From Tenderia sp965602225 (GTDB taxonomy: Bacteria > Pseudomonadota > Gammaproteobacteria > Tenderiales > Tenderiaceae), in contig CBFCYE010000002.1 in the NCBI GenBank assembly GCA_965602225.1, positions 149,844-213,843 on the forward strand: a stretch of DNA of 64,000 nt, given 5' to 3'. Positions within the stretch are counted from its first letter, which is position 1, and each line of letters starts with the position of its first letter. Shown here piece after piece: positions 24,930 to 33,220 of this stretch. The notes below the pieces were generated by a model. That model saw only the letters and a list, made by a program, of their open reading frames with translations. It had not been told where the DNA came from and ran no database searches. The position numbers were made by a program, and so were the translations under genes.

Positions 24930-26825
24930 ATGACCACCCAAACCCAAGACTTGCTGGAGAGCATCACTAATCCAGACGATCTGCGCCTACTTTCGCAGGA
25001 CGAGCTGCCAACGCTGGCGGCCCAATTACGTCAATTTCTAATCCAGTCCGTCAGCAACACTGGCGGCCACTTGTCGGCCGGACTGGGCACGGTGGAACTG
25101 ACCATCGCCCTGCACTACGTCTTCAACACACCGGAAGACCGGCTGGTTTGGGATGTCGGTCATCAGAGTTACCCACACAAGATTCTGACTGGGCGGCGCG
25201 AACAAATGGCCAGCATACGCCAGAAAGACGGTCTGGCCGGTTTTCCGAAACGCGAAGAAAGCCCATACGATACCTTTGGTGTTGGTCATTCCAGCACCTC
25301 GATCAGTGCCGCTCTGGGCATGGCGCTGGCCGCGCAGGAACAAGGCATAGACCGCAAGGCCGTTGCCATCATCGGCGATGGAGCCATGACTGCCGGCATG
25401 GCCTTCGAGGCCCTCAATCACGCCGGCGATGTCGATGCCAATCTGCTGGTGGTGCTCAACGACAACGAGATGTCGATCTCACCCAATGTCGGTGGCATGT
25501 CCAATTATCTGGCGCGAATCCTGTCGGGCAAACTCTATTCATCGATGCGCGACACCAGCAAAAAGGTGTTGGGCAAGATGCCTAGCGTCTGGGAGCTGGC
25601 CAAACGGGCCGAAGAACACATGAAGGGCATGATCGTGCCCGGCACCCTGTTCGAGGAACTGGGTTTTAACTACATCGGCCCCATCGATGGCCACGACCTG
25701 CCAACCCTGGTCAGCACCCTGCGCAACATGCGTCAGATCGAGGGACCACAGTTTCTCCACGTGGTCACCAAAAAGGGCAAAGGCTTTAGCCCAGCTGAGG
25801 AAAACCCCTGCGCCTACCACGGCGTTGGCAAGTTTGACCCGGATAATGGTGAACTGTTGGCCAAAGGCACTGCCATTACCTACACCCAGGTATTCGGTGA
25901 CTGGCTCTGCGACATGGCAGGCCAAAGCGAACGCCTGGTGGGTATTACCCCGGCGATGCGTGAAGGCTCAGGCATGGTGGAATTCTCACAACAGTTTCCC
26001 AAACGTTATGTTGATGTCGGCATTGCCGAACAGCATGCCGTAACCCTGGCGGCCGGGCTAGCCTGTGAAGGCATGAAGCCTGTGGTGGCGATCTATTCCA
26101 CCTTTCTGCAACGTGCCTATGACCAGCTTATCCACGACGTGGCGTTACAAAATCTACCCGTGCTGTTCGCCATCGACCGCGCCGGCCTGGTGGGACCTGA
26201 CGGCCCGACCCACGCTGGCAGCTTTGATCTGAGTTTTATGAACTGCATCCCCAACATGACCATCATGGCCCCAGCCGATGAGAACGAATGCCGGCAGATG
26301 CTCTACACCGGTTACTGTCTCGATGGCCCGGCGGCGGTGCGTTATCCACGCGGCACTGGCCCTGGCGTAACAGTTGAGAAAGAGATGACCGCCCTGCCAC
26401 TAGGTCGGGCCGAAGTCCGTCGCCAGGGTAAACGTGTTGCGCTGCTGGCCTTCGGCAGCATGGTCAGCATAGCTGAGGCGGCTGGCGAACAACTAGACGC
26501 CACCGTGGTCAACATGCGTTTCGTCAAACCGCTGGATCAAGCCCTTATTCTGAAACTGGCTGCCGAGCACGAACTGCTGCTGACCATCGAAGAAAACGCC
26601 ATCATCGGTGGCGCTGGTAGTCTGGTGGCCCAACTGCTGAATCAGCAAGATCAACCAGGCCGCCTGATCCAGATGGGGCTGCCAGACCACTTCATCGAAC
26701 ACGGCGACCGACAAGACCTACTAAATGAGTCAGGATTAAGCATTCAGGGTATAATAGACCGCGTTAATCGCTACCTGGAAGGCAATCCCAGCCCGCAACC
26801 GGTCGCCAAAGTAAATTCCTTTTAG
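24930..26825 (+). CDS. dxs: 1-deoxy-D-xylulose-5-phosphate synthase
   Basis: A 631-residue thiamine diphosphate enzyme that joins pyruvate and glyceraldehyde 3-phosphate in the first step of the MEP isoprenoid pathway. Landmarks are VWDVGHQSYPHKILTGRR, the FGVGHSSTSISAALGMA block, the ThDP site IGDGAMTAGMAFEALNHAG near residue 150, the FxxxGxxYxGPxDGHD motif, and the transketolase-type pyrimidine domain with VDVGIAEQHAVTLAAGLA. It is third in the xseB-ispA-dxs run. The length is normal and all motifs are intact. Confidence 0.96.
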   Translation: MTTQTQDLLESITNPDDLRLLSQDELPTLAAQLRQFLIQSVSNTGGHLSAGLGTVELTIALHYVFNTPEDRLVWDVGHQSYPHKILTGRREQMASIRQKDGLAGFPKREESPYDTFGVGHSSTSISAALGMALAAQEQGIDRKAVAIIGDGAMTAGMAFEALNHAGDVDANLLVVLNDNEMSISPNVGGMSNYLARILSGKLYSSMRDTSKKVLGKMPSVWELAKRAEEHMKGMIVPGTLFEELGFNYIGPIDGHDLPTLVSTLRNMRQIEGPQFLHVVTKKGKGFSPAEENPCAYHGVGKFDPDNGELLAKGTAITYTQVFGDWLCDMAGQSERLVGITPAMREGSGMVEFSQQFPKRYVDVGIAEQHAVTLAAGLACEGMKPVVAIYSTFLQRAYDQLIHDVALQNLPVLFAIDRAGLVGPDGPTHAGSFDLSFMNCIPNMTIMAPADENECRQMLYTGYCLDGPAAVRYPRGTGPGVTVEKEMTALPLGRAEVRRQGKRVALLAFGSMVSIAEAAGEQLDATVVNMRFVKPLDQALILKLAAEHELLLTIEENAIIGGAGSLVAQLLNQQDQPGRLIQMGLPDHFIEHGDRQDLLNESGLSIQGIIDRVNRYLEGNPSPQPVAKVNSF

Positions 26826-26848
26826 TTTTACAGCAAGTAAGAATCATT

Positions 26849-27229
26849 ATGTCCGCACGCTACACCCTAAAAATCCTGACTGATTTCGCCGCCGCACACA
26901 CGCTGCGCGACTACCCCGGCGATTGTTCAAAATTACATGGCCACAACTGGAAGGTTGAAGCTGAAGTCACTGCCACAGCCCTTAACGAGGTCGGTATTGG
27001 TATGGATTTTAAACAGATCCGCAAAACCACCAATGCCATCTGCGACCGGCTGGATCATACTTATTTGAATGAACTCAGCCCGTTTGACGAGATCAACCCA
27101 ACAGCAGAAAACATCGCCGCCTATATCTACAACGAACTGGCCAGCGAACTGAATGGCGAGCACGTTAAGGTCAGCGCCATCACCATTTGGGAAACCGAGC
27201 GGGCCTGTGTCCGTTACACAGAGGAATAA
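26849..27229 (+). CDS. queD: 6-carboxy-5,6,7,8-tetrahydropterin synthase QueD
   Basis: A 126-residue zinc enzyme of the PTPS-like family that converts 7,8-dihydroneopterin triphosphate to 6-carboxytetrahydropterin on the way to queuosine. Zinc ligands are His17, His30 and His32, with catalytic Cys26 in DCSKLHGHNW (the CxxxHGH motif). The second half has NPTAENIAAYIYNEL and ITIWETERACVRY. It lies 6 bp upstream of folE2, which makes the preceding substrate from GTP. The later queuosine genes queA and tgt are 17 kb away. Confidence 0.92.
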   Translation: MSARYTLKILTDFAAAHTLRDYPGDCSKLHGHNWKVEAEVTATALNEVGIGMDFKQIRKTTNAICDRLDHTYLNELSPFDEINPTAENIAAYIYNELASELNGEHVKVSAITIWETERACVRYTEE

Positions 27230-27234
27230 GACAC

Positions 27235-28035
27235 ATGGCTACGCCTAATATTGCAGATGTACAGAATAGCGAAGATACCCGCCGCATCCCGATCAACAAG
27301 GTCGGCATCAAGGACATCCGCCACCCGGTACGCGTAAAAGATCGCAGCCAGGGCGAGCAACACACCATCGCCAACTTCAACATGTATGTGAACCTGCCGC
27401 ACAACTTTAAAGGCACGCACATGTCACGTTTTGTTGAGATCCTCAACAACTACGAGCGCGAACTGTCAGTGGAATCATTTGAACACATGCTCGAAGAGAC
27501 CATAGCCCGTCTCGACGCCGAGGCCGGCCACATTGAAATGTCCTTCCCCTACTTCGTCGAAAAACCAGCGCCGGTCTCCGGCGTCAAGAGCCTGATGGAT
27601 TATGAAGTCACGCTGCTGGGCGAAATCAAGAATGGCAAACCAAGTGTTGATATCAAGGTAGTGGTCCCCGTCACCAGTCTCTGCCCCTGCTCGAAAAAGA
27701 TTTCGGCATATGGTGCCCACAACCAGCGCTCACACGTTACTGTCTCAGTGCATACCTGTGACTTTGTCTGGATTGAAGACATCATCGACCTGGTGGAAGC
27801 TCAGGCCTCATGCGAATTGTTTGGCCTATTAAAACGCCCAGATGAAAAATTCGTCACCGAACGCGCCTACGAAAACCCCAAGTTTGTCGAAGACATGGTC
27901 CGTGACGTGGCCGCCAGCCTCAACGCCGATGAACGCATTGTTGCCTATACGGTTGAGTCAGAAAATTTTGAGTCGATTCACAACCACTCAGCCTATGCCC
28001 TGATCAAACAGGACAAACGCGACAACAAGGCCTAA
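27235..28035 (+). CDS. folE2: GTP cyclohydrolase I, type IB (FolE2)
   Basis: A 266-residue enzyme converting GTP to 7,8-dihydroneopterin triphosphate for folate and queuosine. Family landmarks are RIPINKVGIKDIRHPV, FNMYVNLPHNFKGTHMSRF, HIEMSFPYFVEK and the active-site Cys in VTSLCPCSKKISAYGAHNQR. The ATG at 27235 matches the family start (MATPNIADVQ); an upstream in-frame start would overlap queD. FolE2 is the metal-promiscuous alternative to zinc-dependent FolE, often induced by zinc limitation. No Zur box was identified. Pairing with queD suggests a queuosine role as well. Confidence 0.94.
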   Translation: MATPNIADVQNSEDTRRIPINKVGIKDIRHPVRVKDRSQGEQHTIANFNMYVNLPHNFKGTHMSRFVEILNNYERELSVESFEHMLEETIARLDAEAGHIEMSFPYFVEKPAPVSGVKSLMDYEVTLLGEIKNGKPSVDIKVVVPVTSLCPCSKKISAYGAHNQRSHVTVSVHTCDFVWIEDIIDLVEAQASCELFGLLKRPDEKFVTERAYENPKFVEDMVRDVAASLNADERIVAYTVESENFESIHNHSAYALIKQDKRDNKA

Positions 28036-28050
28036 TTGTGATCAATGTCT

Positions 28051-28108
28051 CTTGTGGATAAAGCACTAGCTCGGTAGAGTTACCGGTCTAAGAGGCATTA
28101 TCCACAAG
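28051..28108. repeat. inverted repeat carrying two perfect DnaA boxes
   Basis: CTTGTGGATAA (28051-28061) and TTATCCACAAG (28098-28108) are exact reverse complements 36 bases apart. Each arm contains the strict DnaA consensus TTATCCACA (minus strand at 28053-28061, plus strand at 28098-28106). It lies between the folE2 stop and the next start. It could bind DnaA or, as RNA, form a long hairpin. There is no T-run. Confidence 0.7.
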
Positions 28109-28162
28109 GGCAATTCCAATCCTCACTGAAATTCTGCTGAGGCATTCGGATAAGGGCGATAC

Positions 28163-30556
28163 ATGGGCGGTCTATTCAACAAATTCACAAGCCGAATGGT
28201 GCTGGGTGAACTACTCATCCACGGCCTTTTGGCCTCAGTAGTTTTTATCCTGCTACTACCCTCACTGGAACAGCACCTCAAGAACCAGTTCATCAACACC
28301 AGCCTGGCCAATGCCAGCCAACTGGCCGGTACTCTGGAACACTTTCAATACCCGCCCTCAGACATTGATAGCATCCTCAATGGCAACCTCAGCCTTATCC
28401 ATCTCAACATTCAGGATGGTTCCATTACCCACGTCGAGGCTGATGCCGAATTTGGCGACCGGGATGACAATGTTTATCACATCGCCGTACCGCTGCTGAT
28501 TAGCGACGCCGATTACATCCTCCAACTTGGTTATGATGAAACCGCGACATCCGACCTGATTGCCAACACCCGACAGTATGGCCTAATCATCACCGCCGGT
28601 TACATCCTGTTAGCCGTCATCATCGCCACCATCATTGGACCGCAATTGACCCGACCGTTAGTCCAGCTGGGCAACGCTGCGCGCAAGATTGCCTCAGGTA
28701 ATCATGCCCGTCACCTGGAATTCAACAGCAATATCTATGAGATCAAACAACTCAGCAATAATCTTGAATTAATGCGTGGCGAACTGGTGGATCAACGTGA
28801 AGCCCTGGCCACTCGCGAGGCTCGCCTCAGCACCATCATGGCTAATGTTATCGAAGGCCTGATCACTGTCGACAGCAACGGAAAAATCATCTCGTTCAAT
28901 CTCGCTGCCGAGCGCATCTTCGGCTATAACGCCAGCGAAGTAGTCGGTCAGGATATTCAACTATTATTCAGTCAGGATTTCTCCTTCTTCGTCAACAACA
29001 CCAAAATGGCTGACAGCATTGATCAAATCGAGTCTTACGAAACTCAAGGCCGACGCAAACATGGCGATAGCTTTCATTTAGAGGCATCGGTCAATCAAGT
29101 CTGTCAGTTAGATGGTTGTATCTATATCGTCATTTGCCGCGACATCACTGAACGCAAACAGGCTGAAGCAAAGATAAGATCGCTACAGACAGACCTCGAA
29201 GGTCGCGTGATCAAGCGCACCCAGCAACTGGCCGGCGCCAATAAGGAACTCAAACATCAGGCCCTGCATGACTCCCTGACCTCCCTGCCCAATCGGGTGC
29301 TGTTGCAGGATCGACTGGCACAGGCCATCCGCACAGCCAAGCGCGATGAACATTCAGCGGCGTTACTGCTTAGCGACCTTGACCGCTTCAAGGAGGTCAA
29401 TGACACCCTTGGCCACCATTATGGCGACCTGTTACTACAACAGGTTGCAGTACGGCTACGCAGTGTATTACGTGACTCAGATACGGTTGCCCGCCTCGGC
29501 GGCGATGAGTTTGCCATCTTGCTGCCCGATGTTACCGACCAGGATCAGATCATCCTCACCGCCAACAAGATTGTTACCGCCATTGCTGCGCCGTTTATCT
29601 TTGAAGATCAGAATATCCATATCGGCATCAGCATTGGTGTCGCCATCTGCCCTGGCGACAGCGACAAACCAAGCACCTTGATGCGCCAGGCAGACGTCGC
29701 CATGTATGTCGCCAAACGCTCAAATACAGATATTGCCTTCTACAAACCTGAGCTGGATGAACACAGCATCAAGCGTCTTTCAATGGCTGGCGAACTGCGT
29801 CGTGCGCTGCAGCAGAAGCAACTCGTAGTCCATTACCAGCCCAACATCGACCTACGCCAAAACAGGGTAGTCGGTGTCGAAGCCCTGGTACGCTGGCAAC
29901 ACCCGGAAAAAGGGCTGATCCTGCCAGACGAGTTCATCCCTCTGGCCGAACACAGTGGCCATATCCGTGAACTGACGGCCTTTGTATTAGAGGAATCGTT
30001 GCAGCAACTTCACCTTTGGAACAGCACCGGCCTGACACTACAGATGTCGGTCAATCTTTCCGGCCGCAGCCTGCATGATTCAGAGCTTTGTGACCATATC
30101 GCCAAACTGCTCGAACAGTGGCAAATAAAGCCAGAACATTTGCAGCTAGAGATCACCGAGCGGGCCTTGATGTATGACCCAATACAGGCCAACCAAACCT
30201 TGTCTCAACTAGATGCGATGGGGATCAAACTTTCCATCGATGACTTCGGCACTGGTTACTCATCGCTGGCCTATCTAAAGCAGCTACCGATTCACGAGAT
30301 CAAAATCGACAAGTCCTTTGTCTCCGCCATGCTGGAGCAAGATGCCGACAAGGTCATTGTCCGCTCCACTATCGATCTGGCTCACAACATGGGCCATCAG
30401 GTAATTGCCGAAGGGGTGGATAGCGAGGCAGTGCTGGAACTACTCAAGGAAATGGGCTGCGACCTGGCCCAGGGTTACCACATCAACAAACCCAGCCCGG
30501 CAGAGGAACTACGCCAGTGGCTATTGCATTGCGACTGGTCGACAGATAAGAACTAG
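28163..30556 (+). CDS. membrane PAS-GGDEF-EAL cyclic di-GMP enzyme
   Basis: A 797-residue inner-membrane protein. TM1 is about 12-34, a short periplasmic domain spans about 35-140, TM2 is about 143-165, then HAMP and a PAS domain (about 225-345, with ITVDSNGKIISFNLAAERIF). The GGDEF domain has DSLTSLPNRVLL, an intact ARLGGDEFAILLP, and an inhibitory RxxD site (RDSD) five residues before it. The EAL domain has VEALVRWQHPEKGL and SIDDFGTGYSSLAYLK. Both catalytic domains look intact, so it may make and break c-di-GMP, with net direction unknown. It is convergent with pgpA, overlapping by 4 bp. Confidence 0.92.
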   Translation: MGGLFNKFTSRMVLGELLIHGLLASVVFILLLPSLEQHLKNQFINTSLANASQLAGTLEHFQYPPSDIDSILNGNLSLIHLNIQDGSITHVEADAEFGDRDDNVYHIAVPLLISDADYILQLGYDETATSDLIANTRQYGLIITAGYILLAVIIATIIGPQLTRPLVQLGNAARKIASGNHARHLEFNSNIYEIKQLSNNLELMRGELVDQREALATREARLSTIMANVIEGLITVDSNGKIISFNLAAERIFGYNASEVVGQDIQLLFSQDFSFFVNNTKMADSIDQIESYETQGRRKHGDSFHLEASVNQVCQLDGCIYIVICRDITERKQAEAKIRSLQTDLEGRVIKRTQQLAGANKELKHQALHDSLTSLPNRVLLQDRLAQAIRTAKRDEHSAALLLSDLDRFKEVNDTLGHHYGDLLLQQVAVRLRSVLRDSDTVARLGGDEFAILLPDVTDQDQIILTANKIVTAIAAPFIFEDQNIHIGISIGVAICPGDSDKPSTLMRQADVAMYVAKRSNTDIAFYKPELDEHSIKRLSMAGELRRALQQKQLVVHYQPNIDLRQNRVVGVEALVRWQHPEKGLILPDEFIPLAEHSGHIRELTAFVLEESLQQLHLWNSTGLTLQMSVNLSGRSLHDSELCDHIAKLLEQWQIKPEHLQLEITERALMYDPIQANQTLSQLDAMGIKLSIDDFGTGYSSLAYLKQLPIHEIKIDKSFVSAMLEQDADKVIVRSTIDLAHNMGHQVIAEGVDSEAVLELLKEMGCDLAQGYHINKPSPAEELRQWLLHCDWSTDKN

Positions 30557-31032
30557 AGAATAAAATAGGCCAGCAGCTGCAAACAGGCCAGCGCCATCAA
30601 ACCAGCCAAGACATCATCAAGCATGATTCCCAGACCGCCATCGACACCTTTATCGATGACGTGGATTGGCCAGGGTTTGAGGATATCGAATATCCTGAAC
30701 AGCACAAAACCGATCACCCACCAGAGCCAGCCACTTGGCGCGGCGATCATGGTAATCAGATAACCGGCAATCTCATCCCAAACAATACCGGGGTGATCGT
30801 GCACCCCCAGATCTTTGGCAGTGACATCACAGAGCCACACCCCCACCAGAGTCACAACCAGAGTTACCCCCAAATAGGCGAGCAAAGGCAAGTCCTGCAA
30901 CAATAGAAAAATAGGCACTGCGGCCAACGTCCCCCAGGTACCGGGTGCCTTGGGGCCAACACCGGAGCCAAAACCAAAGGCCAACAGGTGTATCGGATTA
31001 GCCAGATTCAGGCCTGGAATTCGTTTAGTCAA
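30553..31032 (-). CDS. pgpA: phosphatidylglycerophosphatase A
   Basis: A 159-residue inner-membrane phosphatase that turns phosphatidylglycerol phosphate into phosphatidylglycerol. The typical N-terminal block FGFGSGVGPKAPGTWGTLAA and VWDEIAGYLITM are present. Four hydrophobic segments and the final acidic motif GLGIMLDDVLAGL complete the family pattern. It overlaps thiL by 8 bp at the end of the rib-nusB-thiL operon, the usual gammaproteobacterial order. Confidence 0.93.
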   Translation of the reverse strand: MTKRIPGLNLANPIHLLAFGFGSGVGPKAPGTWGTLAAVPIFLLLQDLPLLAYLGVTLVVTLVGVWLCDVTAKDLGVHDHPGIVWDEIAGYLITMIAAPSGWLWWVIGFVLFRIFDILKPWPIHVIDKGVDGGLGIMLDDVLAGLMALACLQLLAYFIL

Positions 31033-32002
31033 AATGCAGATACCCTTTTAGATTCTCGCCATCGATCTTGCTGCCATTCAACAGCAGGTTCAAACTTTGC
31101 TCGGCCTCAATCTGGCCAATGCAATGACACGGACATTCGATACCCTGTATAGCCCGCTCAAACTCAACCTGCCTTTCCCCCGGCAGAGTAAAACAGAGTT
31201 CATAATCATCCCCTGCCGTCAGCGGCAACGGCCACCATTGTTCAGACAGAGTGCGCAGTTCATTGGCCATAGGTAACTGTTCAACATTGATAGTCGCGCC
31301 AACAGCGCTGGCCTTGAGAATATGACCGAGGTCTGCCAACAGGCCATCCGACACATCAATCGCCGCAGTCGCTAGTCCACGCAGAGCCAAACCGAGTTCA
31401 ATCCGTGGCGTGGGCCGATTCAGACGCTGCAGAAAATATTGCTGCCGCTGCGCTGACAGTTCGATATCCAGCTCACCCAGCGCCAACTTCAAGCCCAAGC
31501 CAGCATCACCCAACTGACCACTGACGTAGATCAAATCACCGGGTCGGGCACCGCTGCGCTTCAGCGCCTGGCCCTGTGGCACCAAGCCATTGACCTGAAC
31601 CGAGACAGTCAAAGGCCCATGGGTGGTGTCGCCGCCAATCAGGGCAAGGCCATACTGGTTCGCCAACTGACTCAGACCATAACTAAAACCTTCCAGCCAG
31701 GCCGCATCAGCCTGCGGCAGGGTCAAGCCCAGCAGCAGCCAGTTGGGCTCAGCCGCCATGGCCGCCATATCACTCAGATTGACCGCCAGGGCTTTATAGG
31801 CAATATCTTCAGCGGCGGTATTCTCAGGAAAGTGGACGCCAGAGACCAGGCTATCGAGACTCATCACCAGCGACTGACCAGCAGGTACGTTAACAATCGC
31901 GGCGTCATCACCAATACCAAGCTCGACATCAGGGCGACGCTGATTTAGCGCGCCGCCCTGACCGAAATATCGACTGATTAGATCAAATTCTGACAGACCC
32001 AT
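31025..32002 (-). CDS. thiL: thiamine-monophosphate kinase
   Basis: A 325-residue ATP-dependent kinase that phosphorylates thiamine monophosphate to thiamine diphosphate. Family features include the N-terminal GLSEFDLISRYF, GIGDDAAIV (Mg/ATP site), VNLSDMAAMAAEPNWLLLGL, GGDTTHGPLTVSVQVNGL, and DVSDGLLADLGHI. The ATG at 32002 sits inside a perfect hairpin (31999-32017), with a GGAGG ribosome-binding site six bases upstream. A transposon-like element separates it from nusB. The pathway partner dxs, an ThDP enzyme, is also in the window. Confidence 0.94.
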   Translation of the reverse strand: MGLSEFDLISRYFGQGGALNQRRPDVELGIGDDAAIVNVPAGQSLVMSLDSLVSGVHFPENTAAEDIAYKALAVNLSDMAAMAAEPNWLLLGLTLPQADAAWLEGFSYGLSQLANQYGLALIGGDTTHGPLTVSVQVNGLVPQGQALKRSGARPGDLIYVSGQLGDAGLGLKLALGELDIELSAQRQQYFLQRLNRPTPRIELGLALRGLATAAIDVSDGLLADLGHILKASAVGATINVEQLPMANELRTLSEQWWPLPLTAGDDYELCFTLPGERQVEFERAIQGIECPCHCIGQIEAEQSLNLLLNGSKIDGENLKGYLHFD

Positions 32003-32017
32003 GGAGATCCTCCATGG
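31999..32017. promoter_or_regulatory. hairpin covering the thiL ribosome-binding site and start codon
   Basis: CCATGGAG (31999-32006) and CTCCATGG (32010-32017) pair perfectly around ATC. On the minus strand the stem contains both the GGAGG ribosome-binding site and the ATG of thiL, so it could throttle initiation unless ribosomes or a factor open it. Confidence 0.5.
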
Positions 32018-32034
32018 TTATGAAAAGGCAAACA

Positions 32035-32196
32035 GAGACCTTTGCACAATTCATACTTTCCGCCCCAGCGGCGTTAAAAATAATCTAAAAATACTCATTT
32101 ACTACGTGTAAACTCCGTTTTTTAGACCATTTTTGCCTCGCTTAAAGCGCCTACTGTTGGTGCTGGGACAAAAACTATCTTTTGTGCAAAGGTCTC
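32035..32196. mobile_element. 162-bp MITE-like element with 15-bp terminal inverted repeats
   Basis: Perfect 15-bp termini GAGACCTTTGCACAA (32035-32049) and TTGTGCAAAGGTCTC (32182-32196) enclose about 130 bp with no gene. The repeat continues imperfectly inward (CCCAGC in both arms). The size, lack of coding and precise inverted termini suggest a non-autonomous miniature transposon. The end sequence resembles, from memory, IS5-family termini. No clear target duplication was found: the flanks AACA and AATA differ by one base. Confidence 0.65.
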
Positions 32197-32201
32197 AATA
32201 A

Positions 32202-32633
32202 TTAACGCGCTTTGCGTTTAATTTCCAACTCACGCACATCCTGAGCAAGCTTATCGAGTACACCATTGACGTAGCGATGGCCCTGCTCGGCACCGAAGGT
32301 TTTGACTGCCTCCAGCGCCTCGTTGATAACAACACGATAAGGGACCTCGGGCCGATACATCAACTCATAGGCACCCATGCGCAATACTGCCCGTTCAACC
32401 GGATCTACCTCAGCGATATCCCTATCAATATGGGGCTGAATCTTTTCATCCAGACTGTCCAACTCTTTGGCCACACCGCTAAGAAGCTCTTGAAACATCT
32501 CGGTATCGATCTTGGCCATATTGCGTTCGACCAGGAACTGCTGATAAATCTCATCTATATTCTGGCCGGTAACCTGCCATTGATAGAGCGCCTGAACGGC
32601 ACAACGACGTGCCATGGTGCGAGCATTACTCAA
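32202..32633 (-). CDS. nusB: transcription antitermination factor NusB
   Basis: A 143-residue all-helical protein that binds boxA RNA with NusE/S10 and supports rRNA transcription. The family start RTMARRCAVQALYQWQVTG and end EALEAVKTFGAEQGHRYVNGVLDKLAQ are present, along with RAVLRMGAYELMYRPEVPYRVVINE split across the centre. It lies between ribH and thiL, its normal place. The stop codon is five bases from the right end of the MITE-like element. Confidence 0.94.
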   Translation of the reverse strand: MSNARTMARRCAVQALYQWQVTGQNIDEIYQQFLVERNMAKIDTEMFQELLSGVAKELDSLDEKIQPHIDRDIAEVDPVERAVLRMGAYELMYRPEVPYRVVINEALEAVKTFGAEQGHRYVNGVLDKLAQDVRELEIKRKAR

Positions 32634-32673
32634 ATAGTGTTCTCCTTAAAAACTGCTAACGACGGGCTTATAG

Positions 32674-33153
32674 CTATAGCTGGTCGATATTCTTCAACAG
32701 ATTGATCATCTCAATCGCCGACATTGCCGCTTCCACGCCTTTATTACCAGCCTTGGTGCCGGAACGTTCGATGGCCTGTTCAATACTGTCGACAGTCAGC
32801 ACACCAAAGGTAATCGGCAGATCGAATTGCAGAGAAACAGTCGCCAGGCCCTTGGTACATTCACCGGCAACATAATCAAAATGCGGCGTACCGCCACGAA
32901 TAACTGCACCCAGAGCGATGATGGCATCATGTTTCTTCTTGCCGGCAACGCGCTGTGCCAGCAGCGGCAGCTCGTAGGCGCCAGGGGCATAAAAGACATC
33001 AATGTCTTTGGCGCTGGTGCCGTGACGCTGCAGGCAATCGATGGCACCGCTGATCAGGTGATCCACCACAAAGCTGTTAAAGCGTCCGGCCACAATTGCA
33101 ACACGGGCACCGGCGGCGTTGAAATCACCTTCAATTCGAGTTACGTCTTTCAT
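32674..33153 (-). CDS. ribH: 6,7-dimethyl-8-ribityllumazine synthase
   Basis: A 159-residue subunit of the lumazine synthase cage, joining 5-amino-6-ribitylamino-uracil with dihydroxybutanone phosphate. Hallmarks are VAIVAGRFNSFVVDHLISGA, VFYAPGAYELPLLAQ, GAVIRGGTPHFDYVAGE and TFGVLTVDSIEQAIERSGTK-AGNKG. It is part of the ribD-ribE-ribB-ribH-nusB run, and every residue of the active-site motifs appears conserved. Confidence 0.95.
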   Translation of the reverse strand: MKDVTRIEGDFNAAGARVAIVAGRFNSFVVDHLISGAIDCLQRHGTSAKDIDVFYAPGAYELPLLAQRVAGKKKHDAIIALGAVIRGGTPHFDYVAGECTKGLATVSLQFDLPITFGVLTVDSIEQAIERSGTKAGNKGVEAAMSAIEMINLLKNIDQL

Positions 33154-33220
33154 CTAAAATCCTTAATCTAAATCCGATCTGGGGCCATTTTAGCCCTTAA
33201 CGATCGACATTGTAATGAAT

